Assembly: GCA_965658435.1 (NCBI GenBank) | Contig: CBFHSE010000006.1 | Coordinates: forward strand, 1-48,093 | Source: JADHLN01 sp965658435 | GTDB taxonomy: Bacteria; Pseudomonadota; Alphaproteobacteria; Rickettsiales; JABIRX01 | Direction: 5' to 3' | DNA length: 48,093 nucleotides | Translations under genes and position numbers: made by a program | Notes under the pieces: model-generated | The model's database searches: none | What the model was told of the DNA's origin: nothing | The model's input: the letters and a program-made list of their open reading frames with translations, nothing else | Part shown: positions 34,989 to 43,791 of the stretch, in pieces | Position numbering within the stretch: position 1 is the stretch's first letter | Layout of the letters: each line of letters starts with the position of its first letter

Positions 34989-36311
34989 ATGAATTTATTA
35001 AAAAAATTACCGTGCATTTGCACTATATTTATAAGCCTTTTCTTTGTGGCTAAATCTTATGCTTATGAGCCTCATAAGCCTAAAGATCACAAATATGAAG
35101 AGTCAATTTATCAAAATAATAAGGTTATAACTTTAGAAGAGGCAATAAATTTAGCCCTAAAGTTTTCACCAGCAGTTAAATCTTCAAAAGCAGGAGTAAC
35201 AGCAGCTAGGGGTTTAGAAAGACAGGCTGGATATTGGAGTAATCCTGAGCTTGAGATTGAGGCAGAAAATATTTCTGGAACAGGGCCATATTCAGGGTCT
35301 GATTCTGCTGAATATACTTATAGCCTATCTAAATCTCTTGATATAAGTGGGAAAAGGTCTGCTCGTAAAAATGCTGCGACACAAGCAAAAAAAGCTGCTG
35401 ATAGTAATTTTACTACTGCCAAGTTTAAAATAATGCGTAATATTCATGTTGCATATGCTAGTGTTTTGGCAGAGGCAGAAGCATTAAAGCTTGCAAAAGA
35501 GCAAGAGTTGCTAGCTAAACAAATATTAAGAACCGTTTCCAAGCGAGTTAATGCAGCAAGAGAATCAGAAATTCAAAAAATTAAAGCAACTGTTGCTTAT
35601 GAAAGTGCGGTAATTGCAACTAGTCAGGAAAAGCAGCAATTTAATTCAGCTAAGCAAAATCTTGCTAAATTACTAGGCAAAGACTCATTAGATGTATCTT
35701 TAGATCATTCTCACTTTTTTGCCCTTGTTTCTCCTGATCCTATTACAACATATCAAACAAAGCTAAGTGATTCTCCTATTTTAAAAAGATTTTATTATTT
35801 GAGCAAAGAAAAGGAATTTGCTTTTGATCTTGAAAAATCTCAGAAAATTTTAGACCCAACAGTAAAAATAGGAATTAGAGAATTTAGAGATAGTGATGAA
35901 CAAGCATTAGTTGCGGGTCTATCTATTCCTTTCCCAATTTTTAACTGGAATCAAGGTAATGTATCTCATGCAAAAGCAAAACTAAGCCAAGCAAGAAGTG
36001 AAGAATTAAAAGCTAAATTATCTCTTGAACAAAGCCTAATTGAAGAGTGGAGAAATTGGCAAATATCCTACCAAACTGCTGATAAGCTAAGAAATAAAAT
36101 ATTACCAACAGCTAAAAAAGCATTCAGAGTAGCAAAATCAGGCTATGAAAAAGGTAAGTTTCCTTATCTAGAAGTATTGGATGCACAGCGTACTTTATTT
36201 GATGCTAGAGCAAAATACCATACAGCTTTAAAGCAATATCACATTGCCAGAGCAAATATAGAATTAATCACAACTCCAACTAATAATTTAAAAGGTAAAA
36301 ACGATGAATAA
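34989..36311 (+). CDS. czcC: TolC-family outer-membrane efflux protein, second RND system (CzcC role)
   Basis: The start is ATG 34989 (440 residues), with GGGA shortly upstream and signal peptide MNLLKKLPCICTIFISLFFV; a TTG at 34968 adds seven residues. The outer-membrane-factor fold is visible in ITLEEAINLALKFSPAVKSS, EIEAENISGTGPYSG (typical of CzcC-like members) and GYEKGKFPYLEVLDAQRTLF near the end. The stop overlaps the next start by eight bases. It provides the outer channel for the CzcBA-type pump that follows. Confidence 0.88.
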   Translation: MNLLKKLPCICTIFISLFFVAKSYAYEPHKPKDHKYEESIYQNNKVITLEEAINLALKFSPAVKSSKAGVTAARGLERQAGYWSNPELEIEAENISGTGPYSGSDSAEYTYSLSKSLDISGKRSARKNAATQAKKAADSNFTTAKFKIMRNIHVAYASVLAEAEALKLAKEQELLAKQILRTVSKRVNAARESEIQKIKATVAYESAVIATSQEKQQFNSAKQNLAKLLGKDSLDVSLDHSHFFALVSPDPITTYQTKLSDSPILKRFYYLSKEKEFAFDLEKSQKILDPTVKIGIREFRDSDEQALVAGLSIPFPIFNWNQGNVSHAKAKLSQARSEELKAKLSLEQSLIEEWRNWQISYQTADKLRNKILPTAKKAFRVAKSGYEKGKFPYLEVLDAQRTLFDARAKYHTALKQYHIARANIELITTPTNNLKGKNDE

Positions 36312-37380
36312 AATAATAAGGATTATGCTGTTAGCGCTAACATTTACAATTGGATCAATTTTTATATCTACACAAATATCATTTGCTGAAAATCAGCATA
36401 AACATGGTCATGATGAATCTAATCATGATGAAGAAGATGAATCTATGCCAAATAGTGATGAGAATAAGGAGCATAATGACCATGAGGAGAATAAGGAACA
36501 TAATGGCCATGAGGAGCATAACGACAACCGTGAAGAACACAGCGAGCATGAGGAACATGAGGAAAGTATAGCTACCATATCAGAAGAATCGGCACAAAAT
36601 GCTGGGATAAAAACTAGCCAAGTTAACCCTCAAACTATTTTTGAAACAATATCTTTAACAGGCAAAATTATTTTAGATCAAGATAGAACTTATGATATCA
36701 AAGCTCGTTTTCCAGGTGTTGTTAAAAATGTAAAAGTTAAGTGGGGACAAAAGGTTAAAAAAGGACAGATTTTAGCAGTTATTGAAAGTAATGATAGCTT
36801 GAAGTTATATTCTGTTAAATCTCCAAGGTCTGGTATTGTGCTAAAGCGTAATACGAATATTGGTAATGTTGCAGGAGATGAATCTATTTTTACAATAGCT
36901 GATCTTTCAAAAGTTTGGGTTGAGTTTCATGTTTTTCCAAGAGATATTCATGATATAAAAGAAGGTCAGGAAGTTGTTGTTCGCACCTTAGAAAATGGCA
37001 CAAAAGATCGAGGCAAAATATCTCTGATACTACCAACGGCAGATTCTGAAAGCCAAACAGTAATAGCAATCGTTTCACTGGGAAATAAAGATTCAAAATG
37101 GAAGCCAGGAATGAGCGTGGAAGGAAAAGTAAAAATCTTAGAAAAACAGGCCCCAATTGCTGTTAATAAAAGAGCTATTCAGAGAATTGAAGGTGAAACT
37201 GTGATTTTTGTTAAAGAAGGTAGCGATAAATATGAAGCTCGTCATGTCAAATTAGGTAAAGGCGATGATGAATATATTGAGGTAATAGAAGGATTAAATG
37301 CAGGAGAAGAATATGTCTCACATGGCAGTTTTATTATTAAGGCCGATATTTTGAAATCTACAGCAGAACATTCACATTAA
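36304..37380 (+). CDS. czcB: RND periplasmic adaptor with His/Glu-rich N-terminus (CzcB-like)
   Basis: This is 358 residues. A signal peptide/anchor (residues about 5-28) is followed by an extreme His/Asp/Glu/Asn stretch (about 32-85; NQHKHGHDESNHDE, EEHSEHEEHEES) that should bind divalent metal. The adaptor core follows: FPGVVKNVKVKWGQKVKKGQ as the first lipoyl half, SPRSGIVLKRNTNIGNVAG as the second, VWVEFHVFPRDI in the barrel, and AVNKRAIQRIEGETVIFV. There is no YHS-like metal domain, unlike the first adaptor. It is 18 bp before the pump gene. The His-rich region and the partner pump point to Zn/Co/Cd. Confidence 0.88.
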   Translation: MNKIIRIMLLALTFTIGSIFISTQISFAENQHKHGHDESNHDEEDESMPNSDENKEHNDHEENKEHNGHEEHNDNREEHSEHEEHEESIATISEESAQNAGIKTSQVNPQTIFETISLTGKIILDQDRTYDIKARFPGVVKNVKVKWGQKVKKGQILAVIESNDSLKLYSVKSPRSGIVLKRNTNIGNVAGDESIFTIADLSKVWVEFHVFPRDIHDIKEGQEVVVRTLENGTKDRGKISLILPTADSESQTVIAIVSLGNKDSKWKPGMSVEGKVKILEKQAPIAVNKRAIQRIEGETVIFVKEGSDKYEARHVKLGKGDDEYIEVIEGLNAGEEYVSHGSFIIKADILKSTAEHSH

Positions 37381-37398
37381 ATAAATAGGGTAAAAAAT

Positions 37399-40300
37399 AT
37401 GTTAAAAATAATTAATTTCTCCATTCATCACCGCTTTATCATCATGATAGCCGTGGTATGCTTTATGGCTCTTGGAATCTATAATTTCCAAAAACTCCCA
37501 ATTGATGCAGTGCCTGATATTACAAATGTTCAGGTGCAAATCAATACAGAGGCAAAAGGATATTCACCTTTAGAAGTTGAGCAAAGAATCACTTTTCCAA
37601 TAGAAACTGCATTATCTGGAATTCCTAAAATGGATCATACCAGATCATTATCTCGCTATGGCTTATCGCAAATTACAGTAATATTTGAAGATGGCACGGA
37701 TATTTATTTTGCCAGACAGTTAATTGCTGAAAGATTACAGCAAATTAAGAATATACTTCCCCAGAATATAGAGCCTACTATGGGCCCAATTAGTACAGGG
37801 TTAGGAGAAATATATTTCTATACAGTCGAGGCTGAGAAGGATGCTAAAAAGGAGAATGGTGCTCCCTATAATCTAATGGATTTATTAACTATTCAGGAAT
37901 GGGTAATTGTTCCACAACTCAGAAACTTAAAAGGAATTGTTGAGATTAATACCATTGGAGGACATGAGAAGCAATTTCACGTAAAGCCATATCCACAAAA
38001 ACTCCTATCTTACAATATTACCATTAAAGATGTCATAAACTCTTTAGAAAATAATAATAATAATATTGGTGCAGGATATATTGAGAAAAATGGTGAACAA
38101 TATCTAATTAGAATACCAGGACAGGTTCAAGATATTGATGATATTAAACATATCATTGTATCTAAAAAAGATGACTTAACTATTAGAGTAAGGGATATAG
38201 CAGATGTTCAATTGGGATCACCTCTTAGAAGTGGATCGGCAACAAAGAATGGTGAAGAAACTGTCCTTGGCACAGCAATGATGTTAATGGGAGAAAATAG
38301 CCAAGAAGTAGCAAAAAGAGTGGCTGTAAAATTACAAGAAATTAATAAAACTTTGCCAGAAGGTATAAAAGCAAAACCTATATATGATCGAACTGATTTA
38401 GTTAATAAGGCAATAGCTACAGTTGAAAAGAACCTCTTGGAAGGAGCTTTATTAGTAATTGTAGTTTTATTCCTACTGCTTGGAAATATTAGAGCCGCAT
38501 TAATAACTGCTGCGGTTATTCCAATTTCTATGCTTATGACAATTACTGGTATGGTAAGAAATAATGTCTCAGGAAATTTGATGAGCCTAGGAGCGTTAGA
38601 TTTTGGTCTGATTGTTGATGGTGCAGTAATCATTATTGAGAATTGTATTCGCCGTTTTGGAATTGCTCAAAAAGAACTAGGAAGAATCTTAAACAAAGAG
38701 GAAAGATTTAAACTTGCATCTGAAGCAACAGCAGAAGTTATTAAACCAAGTGTTTTTGGAGTTATTATTATCACAGTTGTGTATTTACCTATCTTCTCTT
38801 TAACAGGTGTTGAAGGGAAGATGTTTCACCCAATGGCATTTACCGTAGTTTTAGCTTTAACTTCAGCTCTTATTCTATCACTTACTTTTGTTCCAGCTAG
38901 CGTTGCTTTATTTGTAACTGGAAAAGTGGAAGAAAAAGAAAGTAAATTCTTAACTAAGATTAGAAACTGGTATGAGCCAATATTACATTACAGCATAAAA
39001 CGTCCAAAAGAGATAATTATTGGATCTGTTGTCTTGGTGGTTATTAGCTTATTTATTTTAACTAGATTAGGCTCAGAGTTTGTTCCATCTCTTGATGAGG
39101 GTGATATTGCGGTGCAGGTTTTAAGAGCCCCTGGGACATCATTAACTCAATCAACCAATATGCAAAAAGATGTAGAGAAATTATTAAAAGATTTTGCAGA
39201 AGTTAAAGCGGTAATTTCCAGAATTGGCACAGCAGAAGTTGCAACAGATGCCATGCCCCCAAATATTGCTGATACTTATATACTTCTTAAACCCAAAAAA
39301 GATTGGCCTAAACCAAGAAAAACCAAAGAAGAACTCATTGAAAAAATGGAAATAGCTTTGGAAAAATTACCAGGCAATAATTATGAATTTTCTCAACCAA
39401 TAGAATTAAGATTTAATGAGCTAATATCAGGAGTCAGAAGTGATTTAGCAGTTAAAATTTATGGTGATGATTTAGAGCAATTACTTAAATCTGGTAATGA
39501 AATATCAGAAGTTATTCAAAAGATAAAGGGAGCTTCAGATGTTAAGGTAGAACAAGTGTCGGGACTTCCAGTGCTCAGCATAATACCAAATAGAGAAGCT
39601 CTTGATCGTTTTGGCTTGAATATTTCTGATGTGCAAGAAGTAATAGAAGTTGCTATGGGAGGAAAAGAGGCAGGACAGCTTTTTAAAGGAGACCAAAGGT
39701 TTGATATCGTAGTAAGATTGCCTGAGAATTTGCGTAGCGATGTTAAAACCCTAGAAAGATTACCCATACCACTTAACACGAAAAACTATCCAAATTATGT
39801 TCCTCTTAGAGAAGTTGCTAATATTGATATAATTTATGGCCCTAATCAAATTAGCCGTGAGAATGCTAAACGTAGAATTGTCGTAACTGCCAATGTTAGA
39901 AATCGTGACTTGGGAAGTTTTGTAGAAGAAATTCAAGAGACATTATCCAAAAAAACAATATTACCTGCTGGATATTGGTTAGATTATGGAGGAACTTTTG
40001 AGCAATTAATATCTGCTAAAGCAAGGTTAATGATTGTTGTTCCTGTGGCTCTTTTATTGATATTTGGTCTGTTATTTATGGCATTTAATTCAGCAAAGTC
40101 TGCATTACTTGTTTTTACTGGAGTACCTTTGGCCTTAACAGGCGGAATTGCAGCTTTAGCTTTAAGAGGAATTCCATTCTCAATATCTGCTGGAGTTGGT
40201 TTTATTGCCCTTTCTGGTGTCGCTGTGCTAAATGGAATGGTTATGGTTTCTTTTATTAGAAATCTACAGGACGAAGGAATAAAGCTAGATGAAGCAATTA

Positions 40301-40533
40301 TAAAAGGTGCATTAACTAGGCTAAGACCAATTTTAATGACAGCATTAGTAGCTAGCTTAGGTTTTGTACCAATGGCATTAAATACAGGAACTGGAGCCGA
40401 AGTACAAAGACCACTTGCTACTGTGGTGATTGGGGGAATTATTTCTTCAACAATTTTAACATTAGTGGTTTTACCGACTTTATATAGGTTTTTTCATATT
40501 AAAAAATTTAAGAAGAAAAATTATGCAAAATAA
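37399..40533 (+). CDS. czcA: CzcA-type heavy-metal RND pump (divalent cations)
   Basis: This is 1044 residues and full length. The fourth-helix segment ALDFGLIVDGAVIIIEN matches the HME1 signature (DFGxxVDGAVxxxEN) of Zn/Co/Cd exporters. The CusA methionines are absent at the aligned places (for example DIAVQVLRAPG and LRFNELISGVRSDLA). N-terminal HHRFIIMIAVVCFMALGIYN and ISTGLGEIYFYTVEAE are typical of CzcA. It overlaps the CDF gene by 11 bases. Divalent specificity is inferred from the signature. Confidence 0.92.
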   Translation: MLKIINFSIHHRFIIMIAVVCFMALGIYNFQKLPIDAVPDITNVQVQINTEAKGYSPLEVEQRITFPIETALSGIPKMDHTRSLSRYGLSQITVIFEDGTDIYFARQLIAERLQQIKNILPQNIEPTMGPISTGLGEIYFYTVEAEKDAKKENGAPYNLMDLLTIQEWVIVPQLRNLKGIVEINTIGGHEKQFHVKPYPQKLLSYNITIKDVINSLENNNNNIGAGYIEKNGEQYLIRIPGQVQDIDDIKHIIVSKKDDLTIRVRDIADVQLGSPLRSGSATKNGEETVLGTAMMLMGENSQEVAKRVAVKLQEINKTLPEGIKAKPIYDRTDLVNKAIATVEKNLLEGALLVIVVLFLLLGNIRAALITAAVIPISMLMTITGMVRNNVSGNLMSLGALDFGLIVDGAVIIIENCIRRFGIAQKELGRILNKEERFKLASEATAEVIKPSVFGVIIITVVYLPIFSLTGVEGKMFHPMAFTVVLALTSALILSLTFVPASVALFVTGKVEEKESKFLTKIRNWYEPILHYSIKRPKEIIIGSVVLVVISLFILTRLGSEFVPSLDEGDIAVQVLRAPGTSLTQSTNMQKDVEKLLKDFAEVKAVISRIGTAEVATDAMPPNIADTYILLKPKKDWPKPRKTKEELIEKMEIALEKLPGNNYEFSQPIELRFNELISGVRSDLAVKIYGDDLEQLLKSGNEISEVIQKIKGASDVKVEQVSGLPVLSIIPNREALDRFGLNISDVQEVIEVAMGGKEAGQLFKGDQRFDIVVRLPENLRSDVKTLERLPIPLNTKNYPNYVPLREVANIDIIYGPNQISRENAKRRIVVTANVRNRDLGSFVEEIQETLSKKTILPAGYWLDYGGTFEQLISAKARLMIVVPVALLLIFGLLFMAFNSAKSALLVFTGVPLALTGGIAALALRGIPFSISAGVGFIALSGVAVLNGMVMVSFIRNLQDEGIKLDEAIIKGALTRLRPILMTALVASLGFVPMALNTGTGAEVQRPLATVVIGGIISSTILTLVVLPTLYRFFHIKKFKKKNYAK

Positions 40534-41146
40534 TTGCTGTGATTCAAACGAGCATAATTGGGATTGTAAATATAGGATAATTTTATGGGTCGTTTTGTTC
40601 ATAAATTTAGGAATGTTTATTTTAGAAATTTTCTCGGGCCTTATATCTGGATCGCAATCTTTACTTGCTGACTCTTTAGATTTCTTTGCCGATGCAGCAA
40701 ATTATGGGATATCTCTATATGTGTTAAGTAAATCTATTACATTGCGCGCTAAGGCCTCTTTAATAAAAGGTTATACAATGGGCGTATTTGGAGCTTTTGT
40801 TGCCGTAAGCACAGTTTATAAAGTATTCTTTGCTGTCACACCAAAAGCCGAGATTATAGGGGCGGTAGGTTTTATAGCCTTAGCTGCCAATGTATTTAGT
40901 GCTTTTCTTCTGTATAAATACCGCAAAGGAGATAGTAATAGATCCTCTGTTTGGATTTGTAGCAGAAATGATGCAATTGCAAATGTTGCAGTTATTTTTG
41001 CAGGGTTAGGAGTGTGGATCACTAGCACAAAATGGCCAGATTTAGCTGTCGCGCTTGTTATTGCTCTTATCTCTTTAAGCGGGGCTTTTAGAATTATCAA
41101 ACAAGCAAGAGAAGAATTATACAAGATAGAACCTTCCAAATATTAA
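40523..41146 (+). CDS. Cation diffusion facilitator, short form without C-terminal domain (CzcD-like)
   Basis: This is 207 residues with about six helices. Metal-site motifs are ADSLDFFADAANYGISL in helix 2 (Asp-x3-Asp) and SRNDAIANVAVIFAGLGVW in helix 5, where classical CDF proteins have HxxxD. The N-terminus has extra Cys/His (NNCCDSNEHNWDC). The cytosolic C-terminal dimerisation domain of normal CDF proteins is absent, since the chain ends ten residues after the last helix. It should move divalent metal to the periplasm for the CzcCBA pump. It is translationally coupled to czcA. Confidence 0.85.
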   Translation: MQNNCCDSNEHNWDCKYRIILWVVLFINLGMFILEIFSGLISGSQSLLADSLDFFADAANYGISLYVLSKSITLRAKASLIKGYTMGVFGAFVAVSTVYKVFFAVTPKAEIIGAVGFIALAANVFSAFLLYKYRKGDSNRSSVWICSRNDAIANVAVIFAGLGVWITSTKWPDLAVALVIALISLSGAFRIIKQAREELYKIEPSKY

Positions 41147-41381
41147 AGGCTATTATCTTTAATAAACTAGCAGAAGATCTAGAAAATGAAGTTATACTGA
41201 AAACCAAAGATTTGCCACATTGTTCTACATGGAAAAATATAATGGAGGGATAGACTGACGAGATTAATTCCTGGCCGAAATAAAATAGCTAACTTACTTG
41301 ATCATTCATGGTTCTAGAACTAAGTTAAATACATATATTCTCTTGTTTTAGAGTTAGAGATATTTTGTATTTAAAAATGTA
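41147..41381 (+). other. Spacer after the metal block, with a short remnant frame
   Basis: A frame overlapping the end of the CDF gene reads LAEDLENEVILKTKDLPHC and stops at TAG 41251-41253. It may be the tail of a lost gene, with low confidence. A palindrome GTTCTAGAAC (41311-41320) sits inside an AACTTA/TAAGTT pair (41291-41326), perhaps an operator for the next gene. No clear promoter or terminator. Confidence 0.35.
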
Positions 41382-43229
41382 ATGAACAAAAAATACCAGC
41401 CTCAATATTTTTCAGATTATTTCAATATAGATAAATCAAAAATCAAAGAACTTGGAGTTTTTGACCCCATTCTCAACTTTGATACCAAAGTTTTTGTTGA
41501 GCCTCTTTTATTGCAAAAAAGCTCCAACGACATTATCAAGAACTCATATAGCAATTATCAGAAGTTTTTTGGTAATCTTTTACTCCTTCTACAAAAAGCC
41601 AAGCAAGCAAATGATAGTGACAAATGTTGGCGTACAGCAAAGAAGTTAGTTAATTTTCCTGAATATAGCTTTACTTGTATTGGTTATAGCTCAGGGTCAA
41701 CAGATGGTAGAGGATCAGGGATAGAGTTTAATGATAAGATATTGCAAAGTGCTAAAGATATTGTTGAAACAGCACAAGATAATCCTGAGATATTTTTGCT
41801 TTTACCATTATTAGAAGAAGGAATCGCAGGCGATCGAATAAGTGATATGGTACAAAATATTATTGATGAAGATATTTGCAGATACACTGCTTATATCATG
41901 AACAAATTAGGACTAGAAGGTGATGTTTCTTATGAAACTAAAAATTTTAATCAATATAAACTGCTAGCAAACCCTTATTCTAAATCACCAATTAAATTAG
42001 TTCCAAAAGATGTTTTACTAAATTTACCAGTTGCAGATGATATTGATTCTTTGATTGAAGAAATGACCTCTCATAATGCAAGATTAAGAGATGTGATTAA
42101 TAGAGATATTGGAAATATTTGGCACGAAACAACCAAGTCTTATAGAAAGGAAGTTCTACTAAGAGAAATTAAAACCAATAAAGAATTTTTTATAGAGACG
42201 TTAAAGGTTCTAAAAGAACATAGCTTTGAACATTATGATTTAGACCAAGATTATGAAGGGCTTTATAAATGGCTGGAAAATAGCCAAGATTTTATCAGAG
42301 TTGAATTAGCCAAAGAAACTAGAAATTGTAGTGATAGTGTAGAATCAATATCTTTTGCCGTTGAAGCTATTATAAAGCATTTCAAAGATACTATTGAGAA
42401 TAAGGAGATATGGCGAACATTTTGGACTAAATGTGACACAACCTTTAAGCATGTAAGAGAGTTTTACTCACAAATGCTTTTGTTTACTGTTTGCAACTCT
42501 TGGCTTGCTTCACAAGATAGCAATATGATGGTTGAGATAGTGCATAACAAAAAACAGATAGATCTTAAATTTACTATTTCAGGTAAAAATAATCTTATCG
42601 TTTGTACCAAACATGCAAACAATACCTATTTGCTAAAGGGGTATAAAAACTTGCTAGAGAAATATCGTAATAAAAATGGTGAGACTGGCTATTATCTAAT
42701 AATGAATTTCAAAGAAGATAAGGCAAACCAGTTAAAGGAAATTCAGATTATTGAAAACCCAATATGTAAAATATTTGAGGTGGATGTTGCTCAAAGAATT
42801 GAAAAAGCAAAAAAGCAGGAAAAGAGTGATGATTGGGAAATTAAGATGACTGATTGGAGCCTAGATATAGATGATAGTTTTCTATCTTTTGATGATTATG
42901 AGCTAAAGGATGTTGAAGAATTTAGAAAGGCAAGATCAAAAGGATCTAAGAAGAAAAATGAAAAAACAGATAACATTAAGTTTCATGTTATCAAGCACAT
43001 GTTTATCAATAAAAGGCAGGAGAATAAAAGCCGAAATGTGAGCGAAATATCTAACTTGATTATTAATGAACTAAACAACCTAGAAGAAGCTAATTTTAAT
43101 GATTTTGCTAAAAAATACTCTATTGGAAAGACTCTTTATATAAAACAAACCCTTGAATATCTTGATAAAAAACAAGATGGAGGACAGGTTTCAGAATGGT
43201 GTTATCAAGTATCACAAGGTAAGTGGTAA
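41382..43229 (+). CDS. Unknown 615-residue protein with a possible PD-(D/E)xK nuclease core
   Basis: I do not recognise the family. The N-terminal region (YFSDYFNIDKSKIKELGVFD, NFDTKVFVEP, GYSSGSTDGRGSG) is followed by helical sequence. Around residues 370-440 a compact alpha/beta segment shows E385, then D394-L-K396 in KQIDLKF, a strand NNLIVCTKHAN, and GYYLIMNFKED. That is the order expected of a PD-(D/E)xK fold, but the motif is weak. A charged, Lys-rich region and a helical end (DFAKKYSIGKTLYIKQTLEY) follow. It sits alone between the metal block and the recombinase genes, a place where defence or element-maintenance genes are often found. Function is open. Confidence 0.6.
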   Translation: MNKKYQPQYFSDYFNIDKSKIKELGVFDPILNFDTKVFVEPLLLQKSSNDIIKNSYSNYQKFFGNLLLLLQKAKQANDSDKCWRTAKKLVNFPEYSFTCIGYSSGSTDGRGSGIEFNDKILQSAKDIVETAQDNPEIFLLLPLLEEGIAGDRISDMVQNIIDEDICRYTAYIMNKLGLEGDVSYETKNFNQYKLLANPYSKSPIKLVPKDVLLNLPVADDIDSLIEEMTSHNARLRDVINRDIGNIWHETTKSYRKEVLLREIKTNKEFFIETLKVLKEHSFEHYDLDQDYEGLYKWLENSQDFIRVELAKETRNCSDSVESISFAVEAIIKHFKDTIENKEIWRTFWTKCDTTFKHVREFYSQMLLFTVCNSWLASQDSNMMVEIVHNKKQIDLKFTISGKNNLIVCTKHANNTYLLKGYKNLLEKYRNKNGETGYYLIMNFKEDKANQLKEIQIIENPICKIFEVDVAQRIEKAKKQEKSDDWEIKMTDWSLDIDDSFLSFDDYELKDVEEFRKARSKGSKKKNEKTDNIKFHVIKHMFINKRQENKSRNVSEISNLIINELNNLEEANFNDFAKKYSIGKTLYIKQTLEYLDKKQDGGQVSEWCYQVSQGKW

Positions 43230-43234
43230 ATTCT

Positions 43235-43267
43235 TTTTGCTAGCAAAAGGAATCTTTCTGCTAGCAG
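43235..43267. promoter_or_regulatory. Pair of GCTAGC-centred palindromes 21 bp apart
   Basis: TTTTGCTAGCAAAA (43235-43248) and CTGCTAGCAG (43258-43267) share the core TGCTAGCA, and their centres are 21 bp apart, two helical turns. The flanks also repeat loosely (TTCTTTTTGCTAGCA, ATCTTTCTGCTAGCA). They lie between the unknown 615-residue gene and the SpoVG/recombinase operon. A repressor operator pair or recombinase sites are the main options. The first could also serve as a weak terminator. Confidence 0.5.
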
Positions 43268-43300
43268 CAATCTACATATCCCCAAAGTTATAAATCATAA

Positions 43301-43330
43301 TTCCAACGTAATATTAATTTTATGTTGGAA
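43301..43330. promoter_or_regulatory. Inverted repeat immediately before the recombinase operon
   Basis: TTCCAAC (43301-43307) and GTTGGAA (43324-43330) form perfect 7-bp arms with a 16-bp AT-rich middle, ending two bases before the GTG start at 43332. It could be an operator over the promoter or a leader hairpin covering the start. Confidence 0.45.
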
Positions 43331-43331
43331 C

Positions 43332-43538
43332 GTGACTGATTTAACCCAATCAATCCAAAATCTATATAAAGGCGAAATATCGCAAGGCGAGGCAGAAATT
43401 GCCAAGAATAACCTTGTGGGGTTTTTTCGTGTTTTGCAAAAAATTGAGGAAAGGCAGAGCCAGCATAAAGGCAATATTACTCAAAATGTAAATAATGAAG
43501 TAATAAAAAATTATGCAAATAACAGAAATCCAAATTGA
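43332..43538 (+). CDS. Small helical protein of unknown function, first gene of the recombinase operon
   Basis: This is 68 residues with GTG start (MTDLTQSIQNLYKGEISQGE). No ATG is possible, since ATG 43322 runs into TGA at once. The sequence is charged and helical, with a hydrophobic patch (NNLVGFFRVLQKIEERQ), and ends in an Asn-rich tail. It overlaps the SpoVG-like gene by 26 bases, as expected in compact mobile-element operons, which supports it being real. I cannot name it. Confidence 0.6.
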   Translation: MTDLTQSIQNLYKGEISQGEAEIAKNNLVGFFRVLQKIEERQSQHKGNITQNVNNEVIKNYANNRNPN

Positions 43539-43791
43539 GCTTATTAAGCCAAATAATGGGCTTGTTGGTTTTGCTAGTCTGGTTGTTGATGGCAACATCT
43601 ACCTTTCAAGCATAGCAATTCACAAAAAACTAAACTCATCAGGTTATCGCCTCACTTATCCAAGCAAAGGAAGATTCGCAATATTTCACCCAATCCATAA
43701 AGGGGCTAGTAACAAAATTGAACAGGCAATTTTTGCCAAGTTAAAAGATGTAATGAAGAAGGTTAAGAGCAATGCTGAAAACATCTTCTAA
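43513..43791 (+). CDS. SpoVG-like site-specific DNA/RNA-binding protein
   Basis: This is 92 residues. It matches the SpoVG fold over most of its length: ITEIQIELIKPN as first strand, GFASLVVDGNIYLSSIAIHK as the central hairpin, then YRLTYPSKGRF and FHPIHKGASNKIEQAI, corresponding to the PSK...HPI pattern of SpoVG. SpoVG binds nucleic acid and modulates expression in Gram-positive bacteria; homologues are carried on mobile elements of Gram-negative bacteria. It overlaps both neighbours (26 and 20 bases), so it is translated as part of the recombinase operon and may regulate it. Confidence 0.8.
   Translation: MQITEIQIELIKPNNGLVGFASLVVDGNIYLSSIAIHKKLNSSGYRLTYPSKGRFAIFHPIHKGASNKIEQAIFAKLKDVMKKVKSNAENIF

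Noticed and set aside
36350..36571. Met-rich 73-codon frame in czcB
   Set aside because: It is a frame-shifted reading of the His/Glu-rich codons of czcB.
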